From an uncultured Lachnospiraceae bacterium (lineage in GTDB: Bacteria > Bacillota > Clostridia > Lachnospirales > Lachnospiraceae): a stretch of 6,540 bases of DNA. The DNA lies in the NCBI GenBank assembly GCA_946413945.1, contig CAMKMR010000107.1, positions 1-6,540 on the forward strand. Reading direction: 5' to 3'. Made by a program: the position numbers and the translations under genes. The notes below the pieces were generated by a model, which was not told the DNA's origin, did no database searches, and saw nothing but the letters and a program-made list of their open reading frames with translations. Shown here piece by piece: positions 1 through 5,798 of the stretch. Each line of letters begins with the position of its first letter. Within the stretch, counting starts at the first letter, position 1.

Positions 1-1361
1 CCCATACCGGCGATAGCTGATGTAGGATTAAGCATTTCTCTCATACCAGGTCCACCCTTAGGGCCTTCATATCTTATGACTACTACATCTCCTGCAACTA
101 TCTTCTTTCCGAGGATTGCAGCGATGGCATCTTCTTCACAATCAAATACTCTTGCAGGACCTCTATGCTGTAACATTTCAGGAACTACTGCTGATCTCTT
201 AACAACTGATCCGTCTGGAGCAAGATTTCCCTTAAGAACCGCAAGTCCACCGGTCTTTGTATATGGATTATCGATAGGTCTTATAACTTCAGGATTTCTG
301 TTTACACTGTTCTTTACAGCTTCACCAAGTGTAAGACCTGTTACTGTCATTGTATCTCCATTGATAAGTCCAGCATCAAGAAGTTCCTTAATTACAGCAT
401 ATACACCACCGGCCTCATTTAAGTCTTCCATATATGTTGGACCTGCCGGTGCAAGATGGCAGAGGTTTGGAGTCTTTTCACTGATAGGATTTGCAAATGC
501 AATATCAAAGTCAAAGCCTATCTCATGAGCGATGGCTGGAAGATGAAGCATTGAATTTGTTGAACATCCAAGTGCCATATCTACTGTTAAGGCATTCATT
601 ATCGATTCTTTAGTGATGATCTGACGTGCTGTGATACCCTTCTTTAACATATCCATTACAGCATAACCTGCATGCTTTGCAAGCATGATTCTTTCTGAAT
701 AAACTGCTGGGATAGTACCATTTCCAGGGAGGCCCATACCAAGGGCTTCTGTAAGGCAGTTCATTGAGTTTGCTGTATACATACCTGAGCATGATCCACA
801 TGTTGGGCAGACCTTCTTTTCAAACTCATCGAGCTTTGCTGCGTCGATTGAACCTGCTGTGTACTGTCCTACTGCTTCAAACATTGATGAAAGACTTCTC
901 TTTACGCCTCCAACATGTCCTGCAAGCATAGGACCGCCTGATACAAATACTGTAGGAAGATCAAGTCTTGCAGCTGCCATAAGAAGTCCTGGAACGTTCT
1001 TATCGCAGTTAGGGATCATAACTAAAGCATCAAACTGATGAGCAAGAGCCATACATTCTGTTGAATCTGCGATCAAGTCTCTTGTAACCAGTGAATATTT
1101 CATTCCGATGTGTCCCATGGCAATACCGTCACATACGGCAATGGCTGGGAACATTACAGGCATTCCGCCTGCTTCAGCAACGCCAAGCTTTACAGCTTCA
1201 GCGATCTTATCAAGATTCATATGTCCAGGTACTATCTCATTATATGAGGTAACGATACCTACCATAGGTTTTTTCTTTTCTTCATCTGTCATTCCAAGTG
1301 CATTAAGTAATGATCTTGCAGGTGCCTGCTGAAGACCATTTTTCATATTTTCACTCTTCAT
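1..1361 (-). CDS. ilvD: Dihydroxy-acid dehydratase, 3' end cut by the window edge
   Basis: Dehydrates 2,3-dihydroxyisovalerate and 2,3-dihydroxy-3-methylvalerate to the 2-oxo acids that precede valine, leucine and isoleucine; a cytosolic iron-sulfur enzyme. I translated the reverse complement by hand: 453 complete codons are open from ATG 1361-1359 to the left edge, reading MKSENMKNGLQQAPARSLLN at the start. Family motifs seen in order are CDGIAMGH (77-84), NCDKNVPG (118-125), CPTCGSCSGMYTANSMNCLT (185-204), MEDLNEAGGV (311-320), KDGG-like TGGLAVLKGN (370-379) and VVIRYEGPKGGPGM (427-440). Residues 44-47 read PGH after V, as in the oxygen-sensitive E. coli-type enzyme, where plant and mycobacterial [2Fe-2S] enzymes have PCN; a labile [4Fe-4S] type cluster is inferred. 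Roughly 100 C-terminal residues of a usual 550-570 are missing off the left edge. AAAGGAG stands 9-10 nt upstream of the ATG and favours this start over Met6. It starts 22 bp after leuB and is the fourth gene of the leuCDB-ilvD operon. Confidence 0.96.
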   Translation of the reverse strand, partial: MKSENMKNGLQQAPARSLLNALGMTDEEKKKPMVGIVTSYNEIVPGHMNLDKIAEAVKLGVAEAGGMPVMFPAIAVCDGIAMGHIGMKYSLVTRDLIADSTECMALAHQFDALVMIPNCDKNVPGLLMAAARLDLPTVFVSGGPMLAGHVGGVKRSLSSMFEAVGQYTAGSIDAAKLDEFEKKVCPTCGSCSGMYTANSMNCLTEALGMGLPGNGTIPAVYSERIMLAKHAGYAVMDMLKKGITARQIITKESIMNALTVDMALGCSTNSMLHLPAIAHEIGFDFDIAFANPISEKTPNLCHLAPAGPTYMEDLNEAGGVYAVIKELLDAGLINGDTMTVTGLTLGEAVKNSVNRNPEVIRPIDNPYTKTGGLAVLKGNLAPDGSVVKRSAVVPEMLQHRGPARVFDCEEDAIAAILGKKIVAGDVVVIRYEGPKGGPGMREMLNPTSAIAGM

Positions 1362-1383
1362 AAGTCTTATCTCCTTTGATATT

Positions 1384-2466
1384 TTATACGCGTTCTGCGA
1401 TAAGTGTTCCCATTTCAGATGTCTTAACCTGTTCTTCACCAGGTTTTGCAATATCTATTGTTCTATAGCCTTCCTTAAGGACCTGCTTAACTGCATTTTC
1501 AATCGCATCAGCTTCCTTATCAAGATCAAATGTAAATCTGAGCATCATAGCCGCTGAAAGGATTGTAGCTATTGGGTTTGCGATATTCTTTCCTGCTATA
1601 TCAGGAGCTGATCCGCCAGATGGCTCATAGAGACCGAACTTGCTTTCATTTAAAGATGCTGATGGAAGCATTCCGATAGAACCTGTGATCTGAGACGCCT
1701 CATCTGAAAGTATATCACCAAACATGTTCTCTGTAAGGATAACATCGAACTGAGCAGGATCTTTAACTAACTGCATAGCGCTGTTATCAACAAGCATTGT
1801 CTCATATTCTACTTCCGGATAATCTGCGGCAACTTCTGCAGTCACCTTTCTCCAGAGACGTGATGAATCAAGAACGTTAGCTTTATCTACAAGAGTTACT
1901 TTCTTGCGACGCTTCATAGCGATATCAAAACCCTTTATTGCAATGCGTCTGATCTCATTTTCATTATATGTAAGAGTATCTACTGCTGTAACTACTCCAT
2001 CTACTTCTTTTGTATATCTTTCTCCGAAATAAAGGCCCCCTGTAAGTTCTCTCATGATGAGCATATCAAAACCTGCATCGGCTACTGATTCCTTAAGTGG
2101 ACAAGCCTCTTTTAATTCAGGATAAAGAGATGCCGGACGAAGATTTGCAAAGAGTCCGAGTTCCTTTCTTATCTTAAGAAGCCCCGCTTCAGGACGCTTC
2201 TCTGGTGGAAGCTTATACCAAGGTGATGTATTAGTATTTCCTCCGATTGATCCAAGAAGAACTGCATCACTATTCTTTGCCACTTCTACTGCCTCATCTG
2301 TAAGAGGTTCTCCTGTTGCATCAATTGAGCATCCCCCCATAAGGATCTCTGTATAATTAAATGTATGTCCGTACTTTTCGCCAACTTTATCTAAAACCTT
2401 CATTGCTTCTGTAACAACTTCAGGTCCGATACCATCGCCCTTAATGACTGCTAAATTGCAAACCAT
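1384..2466 (-). CDS. leuB: 3-isopropylmalate dehydrogenase
   Basis: NAD-dependent oxidative decarboxylation of 3-isopropylmalate to 2-oxoisocaproate, the third dedicated step of leucine synthesis; cytosolic, normally a dimer. The 360-residue length matches the family (about 350-365). It opens with the nucleotide-binding IKGDGIGPEV (8-17). Substrate residues are visible as R100 and R110 (GLLKIRKELGLFANLRP), R139 (LIMREL), Y146 (GGLYFGERY), K195 in VDKANVLDSSRLWR, and the metal aspartates D227 (VDNSAM), D251 and D255 (TENMFGDILSDEAS). The NAD segment LYEPSGGSAPDIAGK (279-293) has SGG where many family members have xHG, a variant I associate with clostridial LeuB. The start is supported by GGGAGG 9 nt upstream. 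It lies 132 bp after leuD, the one wide gap of the operon, so a separate promoter or RNA processing there is possible. Confidence 0.97.
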   Translation of the reverse strand: MVCNLAVIKGDGIGPEVVTEAMKVLDKVGEKYGHTFNYTEILMGGCSIDATGEPLTDEAVEVAKNSDAVLLGSIGGNTNTSPWYKLPPEKRPEAGLLKIRKELGLFANLRPASLYPELKEACPLKESVADAGFDMLIMRELTGGLYFGERYTKEVDGVVTAVDTLTYNENEIRRIAIKGFDIAMKRRKKVTLVDKANVLDSSRLWRKVTAEVAADYPEVEYETMLVDNSAMQLVKDPAQFDVILTENMFGDILSDEASQITGSIGMLPSASLNESKFGLYEPSGGSAPDIAGKNIANPIATILSAAMMLRFTFDLDKEADAIENAVKQVLKEGYRTIDIAKPGEEQVKTSEMGTLIAERV

Positions 2467-2598
2467 TATATTAATCCTCCCTAATCCTTAATCTATAAAT
2501 CCAGTTTTTCAAATTCGTTATTCTACTCAGCTGAATCTGTTAATCTATTAGTATTCGAATATTTTTTTTACAATTCTCTTATTCTACTCAGCTGATCA
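2467..2598 (-). other. leuD-leuB intergenic gap with direct repeat and small palindrome
   Basis: This 132-bp A+T-rich gap contrasts with the 18-22 bp gaps elsewhere in the operon. It has a 17-bp exact direct repeat, a 10-bp palindrome TATTCGAATA near its middle, and the leuB ribosome site at the low-coordinate end. On the minus strand TTGTAA followed after 17 nt by TAATAG resembles a promoter only weakly. There is no GC-rich stem with a T run, so I see no convincing terminator. It may hold an internal promoter or an mRNA processing site for leuB-ilvD, but that is inference. Confidence 0.4.
2518..2595. repeat. 17-bp direct repeat pair flanking the leuD-leuB gap
   Basis: TTATTCTACTCAGCTGA occurs exactly at 2518-2534 and again at 2579-2595, start to start 61 bp. 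Each copy holds the 8-bp palindrome TCAGCTGA. The flanking sequences do not align, so this is not simply the remains of a 61-bp tandem duplication. The right copy ends 3 bp before the leuD stop codon. Function is unknown; a paired protein-binding site is possible. Confidence 0.75.
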
Positions 2599-3084
2599 TT
2601 ATTTTTCATTTATATAGTTAATCAGTCCGCCGCAGGTAATTATCTTCTGCATAAATGGAGGGAAAGCTGTTCCCTTATAAGTCTTACCTGTTGTGATATC
2701 AGTGATCTCACCATTGTCGAAGTTAATCTCAACTTCATCTTCAGCCTTTATCTCAGCCGCTGCCTCAGGGCATTCAATAATAGGAAGTCCGATATTGATG
2801 GAATTTCTATAGAAGATTCTTGCAAATGTATCTGCTATTACACATGAAATTCCTGATGCCTTGATAGCGATCGGTGCATGTTCTCTTGAAGAACCGCAGC
2901 CGAAATTCTTACCGGCTACCATGATATCTCCTTCTTTTACTCTGTTTACGAATTCTTTATCTATATCTTCCATGCACTTTGCTGCAAGTTCCTTAGGATC
3001 AGCAGTATTTAAATAACGTGCAGGGATTATAACGTCTGTATCAACATTATCGCCATATTTATGAACTGTTCCGTGTGCTTTCAT
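2599..3084 (-). CDS. leuD: 3-isopropylmalate dehydratase small subunit
   Basis: Small (swivel-domain) subunit of isopropylmalate isomerase, which pairs with LeuC to convert 2-isopropylmalate to 3-isopropylmalate through isopropylmaleate. It has 161 residues, the compact form of about 160-170 found with archaeal/clostridial-type LeuC rather than the roughly 200-residue E. coli form. The aconitase-family swivel signatures are clear: NVDTDVIIPARYL (13-25), NFGCGSSREHAP (60-71) and FYRNSINIGLPII (91-103). Y24-L-N-T lies in the loop that in this family contacts the substrate side chain and separates isopropylmalate from homocitrate enzymes. The operon context makes the leucine role far more likely than homoaconitase. 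GGGAGG 8 nt upstream supports the ATG at 3084. It follows leuC after 18 bp, consistent with coupled production of the two subunits. Confidence 0.96.
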   Translation of the reverse strand: MKAHGTVHKYGDNVDTDVIIPARYLNTADPKELAAKCMEDIDKEFVNRVKEGDIMVAGKNFGCGSSREHAPIAIKASGISCVIADTFARIFYRNSINIGLPIIECPEAAAEIKAEDEVEINFDNGEITDITTGKTYKGTAFPPFMQKIITCGGLINYINEK

Positions 3085-3102
3085 TTTCTAATCCTCCCTT
3101 TC

Positions 3103-4368
3103 TTATGCCATTACTTCTTCAGGACTTGAAATCTTACCTGTGATAGCTGAAGCCGCTGCAACAGCCGGACTTGCAAGATAGATCTCTGAATCGATGGCAC
3201 CCATACGTCCTACGAAATTACGGTTAGTTGTTGAAACCGCCTTTTCACCTGAAGCAAGGATTCCCATATGGCCTCCAAGACAAGGTCCGCAGGTTGGAGT
3301 TGAAACAATAGCGCCGGCATCAATAAATATCTCTGCCAGTCCTTCTTTGATCATCTGTTTATAGATAGCCTGAGTACCAGGGATCACGATACATCTTACA
3401 AATGGAGCTACCTGCTTTCCGTTAAGGATATCTGCAGCGATCCTCATATCGTCGATACGTCCGTTTGTACATGAACCGATAACAACCTGATCGATATTAA
3501 TAGTTCCAACTTCATCAATAGTTTTTGTATTTCCAGGAAGATGTGGAAATGCTACAGTTGGGCGAAGTGTTGAAAGATCGATTGTATATTCTTCATCATA
3601 AATAGCATCTTCGTCTGCTTCATAAGCCTTATAAGGTTTTGTAGAATGTTCCTTCATATATTCGATAGTAAGATCATCTACAGGGAAGATTCCATTTTTA
3701 GCACCAGCTTCGATAGCCATATTAGCGATAGTAAATCTGTCATCCATTGAAAGTTCTTTAATGCCCTCTCCAACGAATTCCATTGACTTATATCTTGCTC
3801 CATCAACACCGATCATGCCGATGATGTGAAGGATAAGATCCTTACCGGAAACCCACTCTGATTTCTTTCCTACTATATTAAACTTTATAGCAGATGGAAC
3901 CTTGAACCAGGCTTTACCTGTCACCATTCCGGCAGCCATATCTGTTGAACCTACTCCTGTTGAAAATGCACCGAGAGCTCCATAAGTACATGTATGTGAA
4001 TCAGCACCGATACAAGTATTACCAGCTACGATAAGACCTTTTTCAGGTAGAAGTGCATGCTCAATACCCATCTGTCCAACATCAAAGTAATTAACGATAT
4101 TGTTCATCATAGCAAATTCACGGACCTGCTTAACATGCTCAGCACTCTTAATATCCTTGTTTGGTGTAAAATGATCCATAACAAGTGCTATCTTTGTGTT
4201 ATCGAATACATCTTTCTTTGTAAACTTATCTAACTCATTAATAGCAACAGGTGTTGTAACATCATTTCCAAGAACAAGATCAAGGCTAGCCTCGATAAGA
4301 TCTCCAGCTGCAACCGCTTCAAGTCCTGCGTGATCAGCTAAAATCTTTTGTGTCATGGTCATACCCAT
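3103..4368 (-). CDS. leuC: 3-isopropylmalate dehydratase large subunit
   Basis: Catalytic iron-sulfur subunit of isopropylmalate isomerase, partner of LeuD. At 421 residues it belongs to the shorter archaeal/clostridial class (about 420) rather than the E. coli class (about 466). The three cluster-ligating cysteines are C300 (VIGSCTNGR), C360 and C363 (PTCGPCLGGH). Other aconitase-fold signatures are DHFTPN (65-70), GADSHTCTYGALGAF (121-135) and TTNRNFVGRMG (380-390). The N terminus MGMTMTQKILADHAG is typical of this class. Three Met codons are close together; AGGAGG lies 8 nt upstream of the first, which supports the start at 4368. It is the first gene of the operon. No leuA is adjacent, so isopropylmalate synthase must be encoded elsewhere. 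Expression is probably controlled from the divergent region that holds LysR-type sites. Confidence 0.97.
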   Translation of the reverse strand: MGMTMTQKILADHAGLEAVAAGDLIEASLDLVLGNDVTTPVAINELDKFTKKDVFDNTKIALVMDHFTPNKDIKSAEHVKQVREFAMMNNIVNYFDVGQMGIEHALLPEKGLIVAGNTCIGADSHTCTYGALGAFSTGVGSTDMAAGMVTGKAWFKVPSAIKFNIVGKKSEWVSGKDLILHIIGMIGVDGARYKSMEFVGEGIKELSMDDRFTIANMAIEAGAKNGIFPVDDLTIEYMKEHSTKPYKAYEADEDAIYDEEYTIDLSTLRPTVAFPHLPGNTKTIDEVGTINIDQVVIGSCTNGRIDDMRIAADILNGKQVAPFVRCIVIPGTQAIYKQMIKEGLAEIFIDAGAIVSTPTCGPCLGGHMGILASGEKAVSTTNRNFVGRMGAIDSEIYLASPAVAAASAITGKISSPEEVMA

Positions 4369-4456
4369 ATCAGTTTCCTCCTATAATTAAATATAATCTT
4401 GTGTCGTGCCTTAATTTCCAGCGTCAAAAAATATTGTTTCATATCAGAAATACTAA

Positions 4457-4473
4457 CGCCAAAAATTTTGGTG
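4457..4473. other. Short palindrome in the leuC leader
   Basis: CCAAAAATTTTGG (4459-4471) is a perfect 13-bp dyad, extended by an outer C:G pair to CGCCAAAAATTTTGGTG. It lies about 90 bp upstream of the leuC start codon and 5 bp from the larger hairpin. As RNA it would need an opened loop, so a DNA-binding dyad is as likely as a hairpin. Confidence 0.45.
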
Positions 4474-4508
4474 AAAAAAATACAATTAAAGTAATTTTAA
4501 TTTGTATT
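4474..4508 (-). terminator. Hairpin plus T run in the leuC leader (possible attenuator)
   Basis: On the minus strand a 12-13 bp inverted repeat, with one unpaired base and a 5-nt loop, spans 4508-4479. It begins with AATACAAATTAAA and closes with TTTAATTGTATT, and is followed directly by T7 (4480-4474). That is the form of an intrinsic terminator reading toward leuC, but the stem is almost all A:T and so weak. It overlaps the -10 of the nearer promoter candidate, so it could work as an attenuator only if transcription starts further upstream, for example from TATAAT at 4559-4554. Otherwise it is better read as an operator dyad. Confidence 0.35.
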
Positions 4509-4535
4509 CTAACACCAGCAAGAATATAATTACAA
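4506..4535 (-). promoter_or_regulatory. Candidate leuC operon promoter
   Basis: On the minus strand TTGTAA (4535-4530) is followed after 18 nt by TAGAAT (4511-4506), five of six to consensus, with TG one base upstream giving an extended -10. Transcription would begin near 4499, about 130 nt before the leuC start. A 21-bp dyad ATTAC-N11-GTAAT (4529-4549) overlaps the -35. A rival is the perfect -10 TATAAT at 4559-4554, which lacks any good -35. The LysR-type site centred at 4564 would lie at about -65 of the first choice, the usual recognition-site position, which is why I prefer it. Confidence 0.5.
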
Positions 4536-4555
4536 TATATATTAGTAATTATTAT

Positions 4556-4572
4556 TATAACTTAGAGTTATA
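4556..4572. promoter_or_regulatory. Palindromic LysR-type operator (T-N11-A)
   Basis: TATAACTTAGAGTTATA is a perfect inverted repeat with 7-bp arms and a 3-bp centre. T4558 and A4570 enclose exactly 11 bases, the T-N11-A pattern of LysR-family sites. The centre at 4564 falls about 65 bp upstream of the predicted leuC transcription start. A divergent LysR-type gene lies next door, so this is the leading candidate for its recognition site. Confidence 0.6.
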
Positions 4573-4601
4573 TATATTTTTTGCAGATGATAGCATATTA
4601 A

Positions 4602-4614
4602 TCTTAGAGCTGTA
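4602..4614. promoter_or_regulatory. Second, imperfect T-N11-A site
   Basis: T4602 and A4614 enclose 11 bases, and the site shares CTTAGAG with the perfect palindrome, 42 bp from that copy. Its right arm CTGTA matches the arm of the dyads in the neighbouring tandem repeat, so the site looks like a hybrid of the two site types. It may be a secondary or autoregulatory site. Confidence 0.4.
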
Positions 4615-4617
4615 TAT

Positions 4618-4760
4618 TCCCGTAATATGCAACATACAAAATACAGGCGCTGCAGATCCGATCCCGTAATATGCAACATACAAAATACAGGCGCTACAGA
4701 TCCTGTATTATGCAGCTTACGAATTACAGGCGCTACAGATCCTGTATTATGCAGCTTACG
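4618..4760. repeat. 39-bp tandem repeat, about 3.5 copies, with embedded dyads
   Basis: Copies lie at 4618-4661 (44 bp, with a 5-bp TCCGA addition), 4662-4700, 4701-4739 and a partial 21-bp copy at 4740-4760. Copies 1 and 2 differ at one position over the shared 39 bp; copies 2 and 3 at six; the partial fourth is identical to copy 3. Each full unit contains TACAGGCGCT(A/G)CAGA. At the 2/3 and 3/4 junctions the sequence becomes TACAGATCCTGTA (4695-4707 and 4734-4746), a perfect dyad of T-N11-A form. At the 1/2 junction the extra 5 bp break it. The array ends 39 bp before the regulator start codon, so it is either its promoter region or its 5' leader. Units are near-adjacent without spacers, so this is not CRISPR. 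Confidence 0.92.
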
Positions 4761-4784
4761 TCACACATCCCCTATAAGAAAATG

Positions 4785-4802
4785 AAGGAGAATTATTCCA
4801 TG
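4785..4802 (+). promoter_or_regulatory. Ribosome site that fixes the regulator start
   Basis: AAGGAG (4785-4790) stands 9 nt upstream of ATG 4800-4802. The same frame is open back through the tandem repeat to ATG 4671, but that ATG has no ribosome site and would add 43 residues made only of repeat-encoded sequence before the normal LysR N terminus. Confidence 0.9.
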
Positions 4803-5798
4803 ATAGAAAATCTCAATTATTACCGTATATTCTTTGCTGTCGCTGAAGCCGGCAGCGTTAGTAAGGCCGCTGAAAGACTATTTATCAGCCAGCCTGCTGT
4901 AAGTAAATCTGTTTCTCTTTTAGAAAAAGAGCTGAAATGCAGGCTTTTTGACAGATCAAGAAAAGGAGTCAACCTCACAAACGAAGGCCGCACCTTATAT
5001 GAGCACTTAAAAACAGCCTTTAAAAGTATTTCAGAAGCCGAAGAAAGACTGACCAGAGATCTAAGCCTTGGCGTCGGAGAGCTTAAGATTGGAGTAAGTA
5101 ACACCCTCTGCCGCCACATCCTTATTGATAATCTTAAAACTTATATCAATAACAAGCCTCATATCAAAGTATCTATCCACTGCCACGCCACCATAGATAC
5201 AGTAAAGCTCCTTTCAGAAAATGAAGTTGACATCGGTCTTATATGCGAAACCGACCTGCCTCAGGATATGGACTTTCTTCCAATAAGAAAGATCCACGAT
5301 ACATTTGTAGCAAGCTCTACATATTTGGATAATCTTATGCTAAGAGAAAAAAAGTCCGATGAAAACACTCTTATAAATCCCTGGCTTTTAGCTGGAAATA
5401 TCACTGCCATGACAAGATCTGAAACAAAAATAAATGAAAAGCAAACAAATTACAGTCTTAGCCCAAAAGAAATCTTAGAAAAAGGGAATCTCATGCTGCT
5501 GGAAAAAGGAAATGTCACGAGAAACCATATTGAAAATTATCTTTATCAGCATAGTATCATCCCTGAAAAGATCCTCGACATTAACGATATGGACCTTCTT
5601 ATAGATTTTGCTAAGATTGGTCTTGGGATTTCTTCCATCGTAAGAGAATTTGCCACTGAAGCCCTTCAGGAAAAAAGCATTGTAGAAATTCCTCTGATAG
5701 AAAATGTTACCGAAAGAAATATAGGCTTTGCCTTTAAAAAATCAAAAAAGGACTCCCCTATCATAAGAGATTTTCTCTCTTATGACTGGGAATCCTAA
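4800..5798 (+). CDS. LysR-type transcriptional regulator, probably of leu/ilv genes
   Basis: DNA-binding regulator of 332 residues beginning MIENLNYYRIFFAVAEAGSV. The N-terminal winged helix-turn-helix (about 1-62) is textbook: SVSKAAERLFISQPAVSKSV (19-38), LEKELKCRLFDRSRKGVNLT (41-60), NEGRTLYEH (61-69). A linker helix follows to about 90, then the effector-binding fold from GELKIGVSNTLCRHIL (93-108), with the hinge-like VDIGLICE (143-150) and DLLIDFAKIGLGISSIV (265-281). It is slightly longer than the common 290-310. The extra length seems to be a polar stretch at about 184-225, just before the usual ILEKG...R segment. It is divergent from leuC, with LysR-type sites between them, so control of leuCDB-ilvD and of itself is inferred; the effector may be a pathway intermediate such as isopropylmalate, which the sequence does not show. 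It is convergent with the dndC-like gene, the stop codons overlapping. Confidence 0.93.
   Translation: MIENLNYYRIFFAVAEAGSVSKAAERLFISQPAVSKSVSLLEKELKCRLFDRSRKGVNLTNEGRTLYEHLKTAFKSISEAEERLTRDLSLGVGELKIGVSNTLCRHILIDNLKTYINNKPHIKVSIHCHATIDTVKLLSENEVDIGLICETDLPQDMDFLPIRKIHDTFVASSTYLDNLMLREKKSDENTLINPWLLAGNITAMTRSETKINEKQTNYSLSPKEILEKGNLMLLEKGNVTRNHIENYLYQHSIIPEKILDINDMDLLIDFAKIGLGISSIVREFATEALQEKSIVEIPLIENVTERNIGFAFKKSKKDSPIIRDFLSYDWES
5761..5785. other. 10-bp perfect hairpin at the convergent gene ends
   Basis: TCATAAGAGA, a TTTTC loop, and TCTCTTATGA form a perfect 10-bp stem inside the last codons of the regulator gene, 10 bp before its stop codon. For the convergent gene it lies just downstream of the stop. 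Neither side has a T run, so it is not a standard intrinsic terminator. It could still act as a 3'-end stabiliser or a weak two-way terminator, and no other termination signal is seen between the two genes. Confidence 0.5.

Larger units (their letters stand above)
4369..4799. promoter_or_regulatory. Divergent leuC / LysR-regulator control region
   Basis: About 430 bp separate the start codons of leuC (minus) and the regulator gene (plus). The leuC side is very A+T rich and holds promoter-like hexamers, two hairpins and a palindromic LysR-type site. The regulator side holds a 39-bp tandem repeat. I saw no T-box (no AGGGTGGNACCGCG-like sequence on either strand), no leader peptide rich in leucine codons, and no credible protein gene. 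The layout fits classical LysR control, with the regulator acting from between the two genes. Confidence 0.75.

Noticed and set aside
76..1332. Plus-strand open frames at 76-528 and 1108-1332 and the minus frame at 610-801.
   Set aside because: They lie wholly inside ilvD in other frames, have no ribosome sites, and give low-complexity translations without recognisable domains.
4359..4442. A 27-codon upstream frame (ATG 4442-4440 to TGA 4361-4359, minus strand) overlapping the leuC start, as a leucine leader peptide.
   Set aside because: It has only three leucine codons among 27, not clustered, and no ribosome site before its ATG.
4369..4617. T-box leucine riboswitch upstream of leuC.
   Set aside because: Nothing like the conserved AGGGTGGNACCGCG element is present on the minus strand, and no GC-containing terminator/antiterminator pair is visible.
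4618..4760. CRISPR array.
   Set aside because: The units follow one another without unique spacers, the copies vary internally, and no cas gene is present.
4773..4778. TATAAG as the -10 of the regulator promoter.
   Set aside because: There is no matching -35 at 16-18 bp, and the start would fall on the ribosome site. It could still serve as an activator-dependent promoter but cannot be supported from sequence.
4671..4799. A 43-residue N-terminal extension of the LysR regulator starting at ATG 4671, including the 13-residue periodic peptide.
   Set aside because: The extension is simply the 39-bp repeat read in frame (13 codons per unit). The ATG has no ribosome site, while ATG 4800 has AAGGAG at good spacing and gives a standard LysR N terminus.
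4820..5119. Minus-strand open frame inside the regulator gene.
   Set aside because: It is a shadow of the clear LysR helix-turn-helix coding sequence on the plus strand.
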